Positions 1 to 8,608 of a stretch of 52,141 bases of DNA are shown piece after piece. The notes below the pieces were generated by a model. It made no database searches and was not told where the DNA came from. It saw only the letters and a list, made by a program, of their open reading frames with translations. Positions within the stretch are counted from its first letter, which is position 1, and every line of letters begins with the position of its first letter. The translations under genes and the position numbers were made by a program. The stretch comes from Ilumatobacter sp. (GTDB lineage Bacteria > Actinomycetota > Acidimicrobiia > Acidimicrobiales > Ilumatobacteraceae), in contig JABJAB010000020.1 of assembly GCA_018666235.1 (NCBI GenBank), positions 1 to 52,141 of the forward strand, read 5' to 3'.

Positions 1-39
1 CGAATCGACGCAACGACGCTCGCCGACATCCTCGCCTGA
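1..39 (+). CDS. C-terminal end of an upstream gene (partial)
   Basis: The frame starting at base 1 is open for twelve codons (ending ...TLADILA) and stops at a TGA. The codons are GC-rich in the third position like the rest of the region. It is probably the tail of a gene lying to the left, but it is too short to identify. Confidence 0.3.
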   Translation, partial: RIDATTLADILA

Positions 40-492
40 CACCTGCTACCGCCGTCTGTGTCGGGATTTTGCGGACCGGTCCGCAAAAACGGCATGGCAG
101 TATCAAGATGCCACAACGTCGGCGATGTCAACTTGCGCCTGCTTTCATGCCCGCATGTCAGAAACAAAACGCCAGAAGCTGCTCGGCGCCGCAAGGGCCA
201 CCTCAAACCCCAGCTTTTCCGGACGCCGTATCGAATCAATCTGCACCGAAGCCATCTTCCACTTAAGGAACTCACGCCGAGCTCAACTCGCCGCACAGCG
301 AGTCAAACAAAGAGAAGTATGCCGCTCTCGCAGAGGTCGCTTTCAGCGCTGGACCAACTTGTCAATTGAAGAGCCCCAACGCAGAAATCAGACCCCTTTC
401 GACCTGCCAACGCGCGCAGCCGTCGGCGACCTCAAAGCTGCAGCCCAGCCTGTTCCACGTCTGCGGCGAGATAGCTCCCGGCTACAATTGAT
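40..492. other. Intergenic region without a recognisable gene
   Basis: No convincing coding frame is present; the short open frames have no family resemblance. It holds a 22 bp perfect palindrome near its left end. A possible -10 element TACAAT lies at 483-488, just before the CotH-like gene, without a clear -35 partner. Confidence 0.6.
67..88. repeat. Dispersed perfect palindrome, copy 1
   Basis: A 22 bp perfect inverted repeat: a T4 run, then GCGGACC joined directly to its complement GGTCCGC, then an A4 run. The same core recurs at 3808-3841 in a longer form. As the T run precedes the stem and the A run follows it, this is not a canonical Rho-independent terminator on either strand. Its role is unknown; REP-like element or protein binding site are both possible. 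Confidence 0.85.
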
Positions 493-2016
493 ATGAAAGA
501 CAAGACCGGTATGAGGCACAAAATAAAAATAGATCAGGGACAGGCGCGTGCCGCCGTCGCAGGCGCCTGCCTAGTAGTTGTCGCAGCGTGCTCGGGGAGC
601 GACGCGTCCCAAGTCGGCGCAAACACCTCCGTCTCCGACGTAGCCGATAGCCAAGCGGTTGATACCGAAATCGTCACGAAAATCGAAGAACCTGCAGAAG
701 CAGAAACGCTCTCATCAAAATCGCAGACGGAGAGCCCAGAACCGAAATACGAGACCGCGGGCTCACAAGCGCTCTTTGACCAAAGTGTGGTGCGAACCTT
801 CGAGATCAACCTGTCTGCTGAGTCCCTCGCCAAACTCGATGCCGATCCAGCAGCCGAAGAGTACGTCGAGGGAAGCCTGACCTTTGACGGCGAGACAATC
901 GAGCGGATCGGCGTTCGATACAAAGGGTCGATCGGGGCGTTTCTGGGCTGCACCGAAGGGCCCAACCCATTCGAGCCATCGGGGGCAAAGACATGCTCAA
1001 AACTGTCGATCAAACTGAAGATCAACTGGGATGGCGCCGACACTGAGTTCTACGGGCAACGCAAAGTCCAACTCCATTCGATGAACAACGATCCGACCCT
1101 CATGCGCGAAAGATTGGGCTACCTAATGTTCGCTGAGGCTGGTGTCCCTTCACCGCGAGCGACTCACGCTCGAGTGGTGATCAACGATGAGTTCGTCGGC
1201 CTGTTTGCGCTCATAGAGCAAATCGACGGACAGTTCGCACGCGATCGCTTCAGTGACGGAAATGGGAACCTGTACAAAGAGGTCTGGCCATTCGACGCAG
1301 ACGGCGAAGTTCAGTCGATAGAGGTTCTGATCGACGGCTTAAAGACGAACGAGAAGGACGATCCGTCAACAGACTTGACCCGGTCTCTGGCCAGCGAAAT
1401 ACTCGACTCCGGCGCGACAACAGATGCTGCGGCCGCGCGTCGGGTGCTCGGCGAGCGCACCGAAATGGACTCATTCGTTGCCTACGCAGTGGTCGATCGA
1501 GCGATCAATCACGACGATGGGCCGTTCCACTGGTACTGCAGCTCGACGTGCGAGGCCCACAACTACTACTTGTACGAAGAACCTGCGGCAGACGTTCTCC
1601 ACATCATTCCCTGGGATCTGGACAATGCAATGCAGAACTGGACGCCGGACGACGCCAACCCGATCGCTCAGTTCACGAAGATTGCCGATGAATTCGGAGA
1701 GATAAGTAATGACTGCCAGCCGTTTCAGTTCGGCGGCCTGGCTCCCCCCCAGCGTTCTGCCGCGTGCGATCCACTAACCGCTGCGTGGTCGCTGCTCGAC
1801 GAAGAGTTCGATCGGATTAATGCCGAATTCCGGTCAGGACCTTTTGCCATCGAAAACGTGTCCGAACTGCTGGAATCATGGCGGACACAAATTGCACCGC
1901 ATGTCGCCGTAGCCGCCGATGCCGACCCGCAAGCACTGACCGTTGATGTCTGGAACGCGTCACTCGACCAACTACTCGCCGACATTGCCGCCGAACCCTC
2001 CCGTCAGGAGTCCTAA
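493..2016 (+). CDS. CotH kinase family lipoprotein
   Basis: A 507-residue protein of the CotH family, whose characterised members are atypical protein kinases of bacterial spore coats. The N-terminus has a lipoprotein signal with lipobox VAAC (Cys33), then a low-complexity linker to about residue 90. CotH hallmarks follow: VRYKGSIG (141-148), FYGQRKVQLHSMNND (186-200), the NDEFVGLFALIEQID stretch (231-245) and the acidic IPWDLD motif (372-377). It should be anchored outside the membrane. A second ATG lies six codons in and cannot be excluded as the start. The stop codon directly abuts the next gene, so it heads a three-gene operon with DUF4956 and VTC-domain proteins. Its substrate is unknown. 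Family assignment is strong; kinase activity in this protein is inference. Confidence 0.88.
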   Translation: MKDKTGMRHKIKIDQGQARAAVAGACLVVVAACSGSDASQVGANTSVSDVADSQAVDTEIVTKIEEPAEAETLSSKSQTESPEPKYETAGSQALFDQSVVRTFEINLSAESLAKLDADPAAEEYVEGSLTFDGETIERIGVRYKGSIGAFLGCTEGPNPFEPSGAKTCSKLSIKLKINWDGADTEFYGQRKVQLHSMNNDPTLMRERLGYLMFAEAGVPSPRATHARVVINDEFVGLFALIEQIDGQFARDRFSDGNGNLYKEVWPFDADGEVQSIEVLIDGLKTNEKDDPSTDLTRSLASEILDSGATTDAAAARRVLGERTEMDSFVAYAVVDRAINHDDGPFHWYCSSTCEAHNYYLYEEPAADVLHIIPWDLDNAMQNWTPDDANPIAQFTKIADEFGEISNDCQPFQFGGLAPPQRSAACDPLTAAWSLLDEEFDRINAEFRSGPFAIENVSELLESWRTQIAPHVAVAADADPQALTVDVWNASLDQLLADIAAEPSRQES

Positions 2017-2595
2017 ATGTCCACAGGCGCACTGGTGGCCGCAGATCTGATCGCCGTATCGATTCTTGCGTTCGCTCTGTACTTCCCGCGACATCGCCGG
2101 CGAGACATGATCGTCGCAATCCTCTGCATCAACATCGGCGTGCTCGCAGTGGCGACAACACTGGCTCAATCCACCGTGTCAGCCGGCCTCGGATTGGGGT
2201 TGTTCGGGGTCTTGTCGATTATTCGGCTGCGGTCCCAGGAACTCGATCAAGAGGAGGTCGCCTACTACTTCTCGGCTCTAGCGCTAGGACTTCTCGGAGG
2301 CATTCAGGTCGAACCGGCATGGGTGACCCCCGTGCTGATGGCAGCGTTGCTAGCAGCGTTGTTTGTTGGCGATCACCCCCGTCTCTTTTCGAGGACACGA
2401 ACGCAAACTGTGACCCTTGGGGCGGCGTACACATCTGAAGTCCAGCTAACGGAACGACTAGAAGAAATGCTGGGTTGTCGAGTCAGGCGACTCAAGGTCC
2501 GGCAGATCAATCTCGTGAACGACACAACCGTGGTGGACGTTCGCTACGAACTCGTCGGTGACGGCCCGCCCCCCAGAGCGCAGCGCACCGGATGA
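2017..2595 (+). CDS. DUF4956 family membrane protein
   Basis: A 192-residue protein whose first 120 residues are hydrophobic, with about four membrane segments, followed by a soluble tail of about 75 residues. The segment LGLFGVLSIIRLRSQEL, followed by a conserved acidic/aromatic stretch and a glycine-rich helix, is typical of DUF4956. The ATG follows the CotH stop with no gap and has GGAG-like pairing just upstream (CAGGAGTCC). Its end overlaps the next start as ATGA, so translation is probably coupled. The family has no established biochemical function but recurs beside VTC-domain and CotH genes, suggesting a membrane component of one complex. Confidence 0.85.
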   Translation: MSTGALVAADLIAVSILAFALYFPRHRRRDMIVAILCINIGVLAVATTLAQSTVSAGLGLGLFGVLSIIRLRSQELDQEEVAYYFSALALGLLGGIQVEPAWVTPVLMAALLAALFVGDHPRLFSRTRTQTVTLGAAYTSEVQLTERLEEMLGCRVRRLKVRQINLVNDTTVVDVRYELVGDGPPPRAQRTG

Positions 2596-3386
2596 GCGAA
2601 TTCGACCGTGGCTTCGCCGCAATGGTCGCAGAGATGCCTTGCGTTCAACTCGGCGAGGTCAACGAGGCAGCAGCATTGCAGACGAGAATTGACCGAAAGT
2701 ACGTGGTCGCTCTCGATTTGCTTGACAGATTGGACTTTGACGAGCACGTCATGGTGCTCGAAATCGACACCCGCCGCCATTTCCGCTACGCAACGACCTA
2801 TTACGACACTAAAGAACGCGATCTTTATCTCGACACCGCCTACCGCCGCCCGACTCGCTTCAAAGTGCGAATTAGATCGTACGTTGATTCGGGTCTGACG
2901 CTGCTGGAGGTCAAACGCAAGGATGGTCGCAGTAAGACCGTGAAAAGTCGACACCCGGTCGCGACCGGTGAAGAACTTTCTTGTCTGACCCCGTCGATGC
3001 GAGCTTTCGTGAATGCCGAAGTCGACACCGGGCTGACCGACCGACTTGGCATCGCAGCAACGACGCGGTTCAATCGCACGACGGCCGTCGACACTGTCGT
3101 CGGAGCTCGCTACACCATTGACCGCGATGTCCGTGCCGACACACCCGACGGTCACATCGCCTCGCTGACAGAGGCAGCAGTCGTCGAGACCAAGTCCAGC
3201 GGAGTGCCTACTCCACTCGATCGGTTTCTGTGGTCGCAAAATATACGACCAGCTAGCTTCAGTAAATATTGCACGGCAATGGCAATTCTGGAACCGTCAC
3301 TGCCTGCGAACCACTGGCATCGCACCCTCAATCGATACTTTGGCAGGCATGAACAATCGGCGTCGCACGAAGAAACATCCGGTTGA
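2592..3386 (+). CDS. VTC-domain (polyphosphate polymerase-like) protein
   Basis: A 264-residue protein of the triphosphate-tunnel/VTC fold. Tunnel-type basic and acidic motifs are visible in order: RIDRKYV (32-38), YYDTKERDLYLDT (70-82), FKVRIRSY (90-97), LEVKRK (105-110), VVETKS (197-202) and SKY (224-226). In yeast Vtc4 such residues bind ATP and polyphosphate and metal ions. Whether the bacterial single-domain form makes polyphosphate is not settled. It lacks a signal peptide and membrane segments, so it should act at the cytoplasmic face, plausibly through the adjacent DUF4956 protein. Last gene of the operon, with ATGA overlap. Confidence 0.88.
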   Translation: MSEFDRGFAAMVAEMPCVQLGEVNEAAALQTRIDRKYVVALDLLDRLDFDEHVMVLEIDTRRHFRYATTYYDTKERDLYLDTAYRRPTRFKVRIRSYVDSGLTLLEVKRKDGRSKTVKSRHPVATGEELSCLTPSMRAFVNAEVDTGLTDRLGIAATTRFNRTTAVDTVVGARYTIDRDVRADTPDGHIASLTEAAVVETKSSGVPTPLDRFLWSQNIRPASFSKYCTAMAILEPSLPANHWHRTLNRYFGRHEQSASHEETSG

Positions 3387-3726
3387 CGCCGCCATCAGCT
3401 TTTAGACACCGTAGAGAGGACGGGCGTCACCTGCCACACGCCGCGAAGCCGACGAGGCGTGTGATGCCGCAGGGTTGGGCTCCGACGGCAACCTCCTCGA
3501 GATGCTCGAGATGGAGTTGATCTTTGAGTAGCGGCTTTACTGTTCGCAGGCGTGTCGTCGCAGCCAGAACAGAAAGCAGACGTTCTTGCTCGGAAGACTA
3601 GAGCATGCGTTTACAGCGACGTCCAGTACCGAATCGGACCTCGAACGAAGCGTCAAGCCATCGACGCTTGCCGGCTCGTTCTTGGCTGAGGTGCACAACG
3701 GGCGTGCCTGCGGCCAAGATGTGGCC
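3387..3726. other. Intergenic region after the VTC gene
   Basis: No supported gene. It contains an 8 bp stem CACACGCC/GGCGTGTG (3435-3442 and 3456-3463, 13-base loop) that could act in termination, though no T run follows. The remainder is unremarkable; it leads into the lipoprotein-like stub at 3727. Confidence 0.5.
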
Positions 3727-3903
3727 ATGACGTCAAGACTGATCACCGGGTCGACGATCTCGGCGCTAGCTCTCGCAGCATGTGGAGGCAGCGAACGATC
3801 AGTCGCCCGGGGTTTTTGCGGACCGGTCCGCAAAAACCCCGACACAAACCTGGATATCCCGGTCCGAGGGGTGGATTGGGCAGCGTCTACGGTCGGAGCA
3901 TGA
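3727..3903 (+). pseudogene. Lipoprotein gene stub disrupted by a palindrome
   Basis: The frame from ATG 3727 encodes a convincing lipoprotein signal: basic start (MTSRLI), hydrophobic core and lipobox LAAC followed by GGS. About eight residues after the cysteine the frame enters the 34 bp palindrome at 3808-3841. It then runs out of recognisable sequence and stops at a TGA overlapping the amidohydrolase ATG. No mature domain exists, so I read it as the 5' remnant of a lipoprotein gene. A genuine 58-residue small lipoprotein is the alternative. Confidence 0.45.
3808..3841. repeat. Dispersed perfect palindrome, copy 2
   Basis: A 34 bp perfect inverted repeat sharing the whole core of the copy at 67-88 and extending it by one T/A pair and five G/C pairs on each side. 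It interrupts a lipoprotein-like reading frame. The two copies bracket the CotH/DUF4956/VTC operon. Confidence 0.88.
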
Positions 3904-5081
3904 CCTACGCACCGGCGGACCGGCCGTTCTATGACGCTGACAGCCACATCATGGAGCTGCCGAACTTCTTGATCGACTACGCAGACGCCGCGCTGCGCGA
4001 CAAGATCCGTCCGGTCAGCTACCAGGCGTCGCTGGTGACGGACGAGGAGGTGGACGCGATTGTCGCCAACGGGTCGAAGCACAGCCCGGCGCACGTCGAA
4101 GCACAGGTGGCACTTGGTGATCAGCTGATTGCAGAGTCGAAGGAGATCCAAGCGCTCGGGGCCTTCGACAGTGATGACCGGTCGGTCGCGATGGACATGC
4201 TCGGCTTCAAGAAACAGTTGGTTTTCGCCACCCACAGCGTGGTCACGCCGTTCTCGATGAGCAGCAAGCTCGGTGACGATCTTCGCTATGGCGCGACGCG
4301 TGCGCACAACCGTGCGATGAGCGATTTTGTTGCCAACGATGCTCGGCTGATGGGGGTTGGCGTCGTGCCGCTCAACAACCCTGAACTCGCCGTCGCTGAA
4401 CTCGAGTTCGCGCTTGAGGCGGGGATGGAAGCAATTTGGGTGCCGCACTACGCGCCCGGCGACATGTCACCTGGTCACGTCGACCTGTACCCCTTTTGGG
4501 AGCGTCTGGCCGATTCGGAAACGCCGTTCGTCCTGCACGTCGGCGGCGCACCATTGCAGCTCGACCCGAAGTGGACTCACACCGGTCGACCTCCGGTTCG
4601 TGACTGGATGGGTGGTGGAGAGAATGTGCGGAGCAAGGACATGGCCGTGATGCACCAGGGGCCCGAGACGTTCCTGTCGGTCTTGGTGATGGACGGCATT
4701 TTCGAGCGCTTTCCAAAGCTCCGCGGTGCCAGCGTTGAACTCGGCGCGGGGTGGGTGCCAGCGATGATCCAGCGGCTCGATTGGGTCGTTCGATCATGGA
4801 GCAAGGTCGATCAGTATCTCGCCGAACTGAAGAGGGTGCCGTCAGAGACGTTGCGGGAGCAGATGGCCTTCACGCCGTTCGTGTTCGAAGACGTCGGAGC
4901 GCTGATCGATGCGTCGGCCGACGACCTGTATCTGTTCTCCAGCGACTACCCGCACGTCGAGGGTGGGAAGGATCCGATCGGACGCTTTGAAAAGTCGCTT
5001 GGCGATCGGCCGCCGGCGACACGTGACAACTTTTACGCTGAGAACTTCCTGCGACTGTTTCCGAACGCTCGTACACACTGA
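3900..5081 (+). CDS. Amidohydrolase family 2 (TIM-barrel metal-dependent hydrolase)
   Basis: A 393-residue protein of the PF04909 amidohydrolase group, which includes decarboxylases of the ACMSD type and many uncharacterised hydrolases. Visible motifs are the N-terminal metal site YDADSH (about residues 10-15), the central histidine in LHVGGAP and the C-terminal SSDYPHVEGGKDP with the catalytic aspartate. No signal peptide. The ATG at 3900 was chosen because family similarity begins just after it; an upstream in-frame extension crosses the palindrome and looks non-coding. The substrate cannot be told from the sequence. Confidence 0.85.
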   Translation: MTYAPADRPFYDADSHIMELPNFLIDYADAALRDKIRPVSYQASLVTDEEVDAIVANGSKHSPAHVEAQVALGDQLIAESKEIQALGAFDSDDRSVAMDMLGFKKQLVFATHSVVTPFSMSSKLGDDLRYGATRAHNRAMSDFVANDARLMGVGVVPLNNPELAVAELEFALEAGMEAIWVPHYAPGDMSPGHVDLYPFWERLADSETPFVLHVGGAPLQLDPKWTHTGRPPVRDWMGGGENVRSKDMAVMHQGPETFLSVLVMDGIFERFPKLRGASVELGAGWVPAMIQRLDWVVRSWSKVDQYLAELKRVPSETLREQMAFTPFVFEDVGALIDASADDLYLFSSDYPHVEGGKDPIGRFEKSLGDRPPATRDNFYAENFLRLFPNARTH

Positions 5082-5119
5082 ACACGGCTGGGTTAGGTTT
5101 CCGGAATGAGGTGGAACTA

Positions 5120-6478
5120 GTGGAGCGCAGGATCTACGGCCTCGAGAACGAATACGGGATCACCTGCACGCTCCGAGGGCAGCGGCGGCTGAGCCCCGAC
5201 GAGGTCGCTCGCTATCTGTTCCGGCGCGTCGTGTCGTGGGGACGAAGCTCCAATGTGTTTCTGCAGAATGGTGCTCGCCTCTATCTCGATGTTGGCTCGC
5301 ACCCCGAATACGCAACGCCCGAGTGCGATTCGCTGTACGAGTGTGTTGTCCATGACAAGGCGGGGGAGCGCATCCTCGAACAGCTCGTCGAATCAGCAGA
5401 GCAGCGCCTCGCCGAGGAATCCATCCGCGGCACGATCTATCTGTTCAAGAACAACACTGACTCAGCGGGCAACTCGTACGGGTGTCACGAGAACTACTGC
5501 ACCAGCCGCGACGACGACCTCGGCAAATATGCCGAGGTGCTGATCCCGTTTTTCGTCAGTCGGCAGATTTACACGGGCGCCGGCAAGGTGCTCCAGACGG
5601 CGCGGGGTGCCACCTATTCGATCGCACAGCGTGCAGAACACATCTGGGAGGGCGTGTCGTCGGCGACCACGAGGAGCCGCCCGATCATCAACACCCGCGA
5701 TGAGCCGCACGCTGATGCCGAGAAGTACCGACGACTGCATGTCATTGTCGGCGACTCGAATATGAGCGAGTACACCACGTTTCTCAAGATCGGCGCCGCA
5801 GCGTGCATGCTCCGCATGCTCGAGGATCCGAACGTCGTGCTGCGCGACATGACCCTTGAGAATCCGATTCGAGCCATTCGAGAGATCAGCCACGACATCA
5901 CCTGCCGCCGAACGGTGCGACTGGCCAACGGTCGCGAGGTCAGCGCCCTCGACATTCAACGCGAGTACCTCGATCGTGCCCTGCGGTACGCCGACGGCCC
6001 GGGCTTCCCGCCGCTTGAACAGAAGGCACTCGAGATGTGGGAGCACTGCATCACCACGATCGAGGACGATCCGCTCAAGCTCGACCGTGAAGTCGATTGG
6101 GTCATCAAGTACAACCTGATCGAGAAGTTCCGCGAACGCCACGACCTGCCGCTCGGCCACGCCCGGGTGCAACTCCTCGATCTCCAGTATCACGACGTGA
6201 CCCGGAGCCGCAGCCCGTTCTACAAGATGCAGGACCGAGGTCTGGTCGAACGGCTGTGCACCGATGCGGACATCAACACGGCGATCGACGTTCCACCGCA
6301 GACAACCCGAGCGCGATTGCGCGGCGAATTCGTGAAGCGCGCCAAGGAACGCAAGCGCGACTACACCGTCGATTGGGTCCACCTGAAGCTCAATGACCAG
6401 GCCCAACGCACCGTCTTGTGCAAGGACCCGTTCAAGAGTCGAGACGAGCGGGTCGAGCAGCTCATCGAGTCGCTCTGA
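5120..6478 (+). CDS. pafA: Pup--protein ligase PafA
   Basis: Ligase that attaches the prokaryotic ubiquitin-like protein Pup, through its C-terminal glutamate, to lysines of target proteins, marking them for the actinobacterial proteasome. At 452 residues it has the length of the mycobacterial enzyme. The glutamine-synthetase-like core is clear: GLENEYG near the N-terminus, LYLDVGSHPEYAT with catalytic base Asp57, FKNNTDSAGNSYGCHENY, RSRPIINTRDEPHAD and the C-terminal VDWVHLKLNDQAQRTV. GTG 5120 was preferred over GTG 5111 because GAGGTGG lies five bases upstream and the numbering then matches Asp57. Pup, Dop and proteasome subunit genes are not in this window and probably lie elsewhere. Confidence 0.97.
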   Translation: MERRIYGLENEYGITCTLRGQRRLSPDEVARYLFRRVVSWGRSSNVFLQNGARLYLDVGSHPEYATPECDSLYECVVHDKAGERILEQLVESAEQRLAEESIRGTIYLFKNNTDSAGNSYGCHENYCTSRDDDLGKYAEVLIPFFVSRQIYTGAGKVLQTARGATYSIAQRAEHIWEGVSSATTRSRPIINTRDEPHADAEKYRRLHVIVGDSNMSEYTTFLKIGAAACMLRMLEDPNVVLRDMTLENPIRAIREISHDITCRRTVRLANGREVSALDIQREYLDRALRYADGPGFPPLEQKALEMWEHCITTIEDDPLKLDREVDWVIKYNLIEKFRERHDLPLGHARVQLLDLQYHDVTRSRSPFYKMQDRGLVERLCTDADINTAIDVPPQTTRARLRGEFVKRAKERKRDYTVDWVHLKLNDQAQRTVLCKDPFKSRDERVEQLIESL

Positions 6479-6517
6479 CGTCAATCGTTCCGATGTGGCG
6501 GATACGGTTGGACGCTC

Positions 6518-7228
6518 GTGACGATTCAAGACGACGGTTCGCCGCTCCCGCACCCGGAGGGACCGAGAAGCGATGGATCATCTGATCCCAGAGCGAATGA
6601 ATCGGACCTTGTCGTCGGCGCATCGCAGCACGCGGACAGCGACGGTGAGGTTCCGCTCAACGAGCCGACGTCCAAGCGGCCATCAGGTGCGCGTGCGTTC
6701 TTCGACTGGGTTGTGGTCATCGCCGTCGCCTTGCTTGTCGCCTTCGTCGTCCGTGGCTTTGTCCTCGCCCATTTCGTCGTCGAAGGCCAGTCGATGGCGA
6801 CGACGCTCGACACGGGCGACCGCGTCTTTGTCAACAAGTTGTCGTATCGGCTGCACGACCCAAACCGTGGCGACGTTGTCGTACTCCACCAGATCACCGG
6901 GACTTCCGAGCGCGACTTGATCAAGCGAGTCGTCGGACTGCCGGGCGAGACCATTGAGATGACCGGGTGTGTCGTGCGGATCACCGAGCCAGGCAGCGAT
7001 GCTCCACAGATTCTCGACGAGCCGTACCTGGATGAGGCTGATCGGGCTCCTGGCACTTGTGGTCCAGATGTCACGTCGCAAGTGGTCCCCGACGACCATG
7101 TCTTCGTGATGGGCGACAATCGTGGCGGAAGCCAGGACAGTCGAGCCCTTGGGCCCATCAACGAAGACGACCTGGTTGGCCGCGCGTTTGTCGTGTTCTG
7201 GCCTCGCGACAACTGGCAATGGTTGTGA
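6518..7228 (+). CDS. lepB: Signal peptidase I
   Basis: Membrane-bound serine protease that removes signal peptides from secreted proteins. It has 236 residues: a 60-residue acidic cytoplasmic tail, one membrane anchor (about 62-82), then the catalytic domain. The nucleophile is Ser92 in EGQSM and the general base Lys136 in IKRVVGLPGE. The late boxes GDNRGGSQDSR and GPI are present. GTG start, 39 bases after pafA on the same strand. Confidence 0.95.
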   Translation: MTIQDDGSPLPHPEGPRSDGSSDPRANESDLVVGASQHADSDGEVPLNEPTSKRPSGARAFFDWVVVIAVALLVAFVVRGFVLAHFVVEGQSMATTLDTGDRVFVNKLSYRLHDPNRGDVVVLHQITGTSERDLIKRVVGLPGETIEMTGCVVRITEPGSDAPQILDEPYLDEADRAPGTCGPDVTSQVVPDDHVFVMGDNRGGSQDSRALGPINEDDLVGRAFVVFWPRDNWQWL

Positions 7229-7271
7229 AGACGCCTTCGCCGTCCGACGCCTGACGGAGCCGTTCAGGGTT

Positions 7272-8003
7272 TCAGGGCAGCTGTCCGCCAACCTCATGGC
7301 GGAAGACATCCATCATGATGTCGGTGTGGTCGCTGTACACAGCGTCGAGGCCCATGCGAAACGCCGTCTGCAGCTGATAGTCGTACTGCATGTCCCAGCC
7401 GAACGCGACCAACTCGAAACGGTGGAAGAGCGCCGCGAGTCCGCCGTTCCAATCCATCCGGTGCAGGTTGATGCCGTCGATGCCGTGATGGGCGAGTGAT
7501 GCGGCGCGGCGTTCGGGGCCCTCGCGCAAACGATCCAGTCGGGTGGAGTTCAGAATGCGTACGTTGGGAAGTAATGGGCGGTAGCGCAGACAACGCTCGA
7601 AGTCGGGTTCGCACAGCCAGGTCCGGTTGAGCATGTCGGGATCGTGCGCCTGGATGACCTCGACGATCACCTCTGCTGCCTCGGGATCCTTGACATCGAG
7701 TGACAGCTCATAACCGACGCCACAGGTCGTGAGGAGCTCAGCGAGTGTCGGAATGTGCTCCGGAAGGTCCCCTCGAGCGACTTCGCTGATCGGGCGGCGG
7801 CGCATACCGCGCTTGACCACGCCATCGTGATCGAGGACCGCAACGCTGTCGGAGGTGAGCCAGACATCGCTCTCGAGGCCAGAAGCACCGAGCCGCAGGG
7901 CCAACGCAAATGCCTCGATCGTGTTGTCCGGTGCATGGGCCCGCGCGCCGCGGTGCGCGAAGGTGATCGGGGGGTCAAGGCGGGAGGGGAGACGCTGTTG
8001 CAC
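7272..8003 (-). CDS. Glycerophosphodiester phosphodiesterase
   Basis: A 243-residue GDPD-family TIM barrel that hydrolyses glycerophosphodiesters to glycerol-3-phosphate and an alcohol. The catalytic and metal residues are visible: HRG (17-19), ESDVWLT with Glu44 and Asp46, and DHDG with His59. No signal peptide, so it is probably cytoplasmic. GTG start. It converges on lepB and diverges from tatB with only 35 bases between starts. Confidence 0.93.
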   Translation of the reverse strand: MQQRLPSRLDPPITFAHRGARAHAPDNTIEAFALALRLGASGLESDVWLTSDSVAVLDHDGVVKRGMRRRPISEVARGDLPEHIPTLAELLTTCGVGYELSLDVKDPEAAEVIVEVIQAHDPDMLNRTWLCEPDFERCLRYRPLLPNVRILNSTRLDRLREGPERRAASLAHHGIDGINLHRMDWNGGLAALFHRFELVAFGWDMQYDYQLQTAFRMGLDAVYSDHTDIMMDVFRHEVGGQLP

Positions 8004-8038
8004 TGCCCAGATGATGGCAGCCCCGTAGACTCGATGAC

Positions 8039-8608
8039 GTGTTCAATCTCCAGGGCAGTGAGATCATCGTCATCCTGCTCCTCGCCCTCGTCGTCCTCGG
8101 TCCCGAAAAGCTGCCTGATGCCATTCGGAAGTTCAGCCAAACCTATGGCGAGCTCAAGAAGATGGGCAACGGGTTTCAGAGCGAACTGAAGTCCGCCCTC
8201 GACGAGCCGATGCGCGAGATGCGCGAGACCGCTGACCTCGTCAAGAAGGCCGCAGATCCGGCGCGCGTGGTCGAAGATTCCGAGAACGAAGCGCGCCTGC
8301 GGTCAGAGGCGGACGCCGCGATGCTCGCAGCGACTCCAGATATTCCGGTGAGTGACGAAGCGTTGGCCATCTCCGACCCGGCCGGCGTCGACGAAATCAC
8401 GCCGGTCAACGGCACGAAGATCAACCAAATCGCTGCATCAATGGCCCGTGGCCCGGTGGAACATGTGCCGCACGGCGAGGTACAGCCGGACCCGGCGTCG
8501 GCGCCGTTGACGTCACTGACCGCGCCGCCTGTCGGCGCTGCAGACTCCTTCGCCCCGCCCGCACCGACCGATGAGCCTGTCGATGCACCGCCACCGGAGA
8601 CGACGTGA
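8039..8608 (+). CDS. tatB: Twin-arginine translocase subunit TatB/TatA-like
   Basis: A 189-residue protein with an N-terminal membrane helix (about 7-20), the hinge LGPEKLPD and an amphipathic helix, followed by a long, acidic, proline-rich tail. Such proteins form the Tat channel or receptor for folded proteins. The length and tail favour TatB over the short TatA. GTG start at 8039; the end overlaps tatC by four bases, so the two are translationally coupled. Confidence 0.88.
   Translation: MFNLQGSEIIVILLLALVVLGPEKLPDAIRKFSQTYGELKKMGNGFQSELKSALDEPMREMRETADLVKKAADPARVVEDSENEARLRSEADAAMLAATPDIPVSDEALAISDPAGVDEITPVNGTKINQIAASMARGPVEHVPHGEVQPDPASAPLTSLTAPPVGAADSFAPPAPTDEPVDAPPPETT

Noticed and set aside
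67..3841. The two palindromes as bidirectional Rho-independent terminators
   Set aside because: T runs precede and A runs follow the stem on both strands, the opposite of what an intrinsic terminator needs.
3537..4448. Long minus-strand open frame of about 300 codons
   Set aside because: It is antisense to the amidohydrolase, has no family resemblance and shows the shadow composition typical of high-GC DNA.
5462..6553. Long minus-strand open frame antisense to pafA
   Set aside because: pafA is certain on the other strand; the antisense product has no recognisable features.
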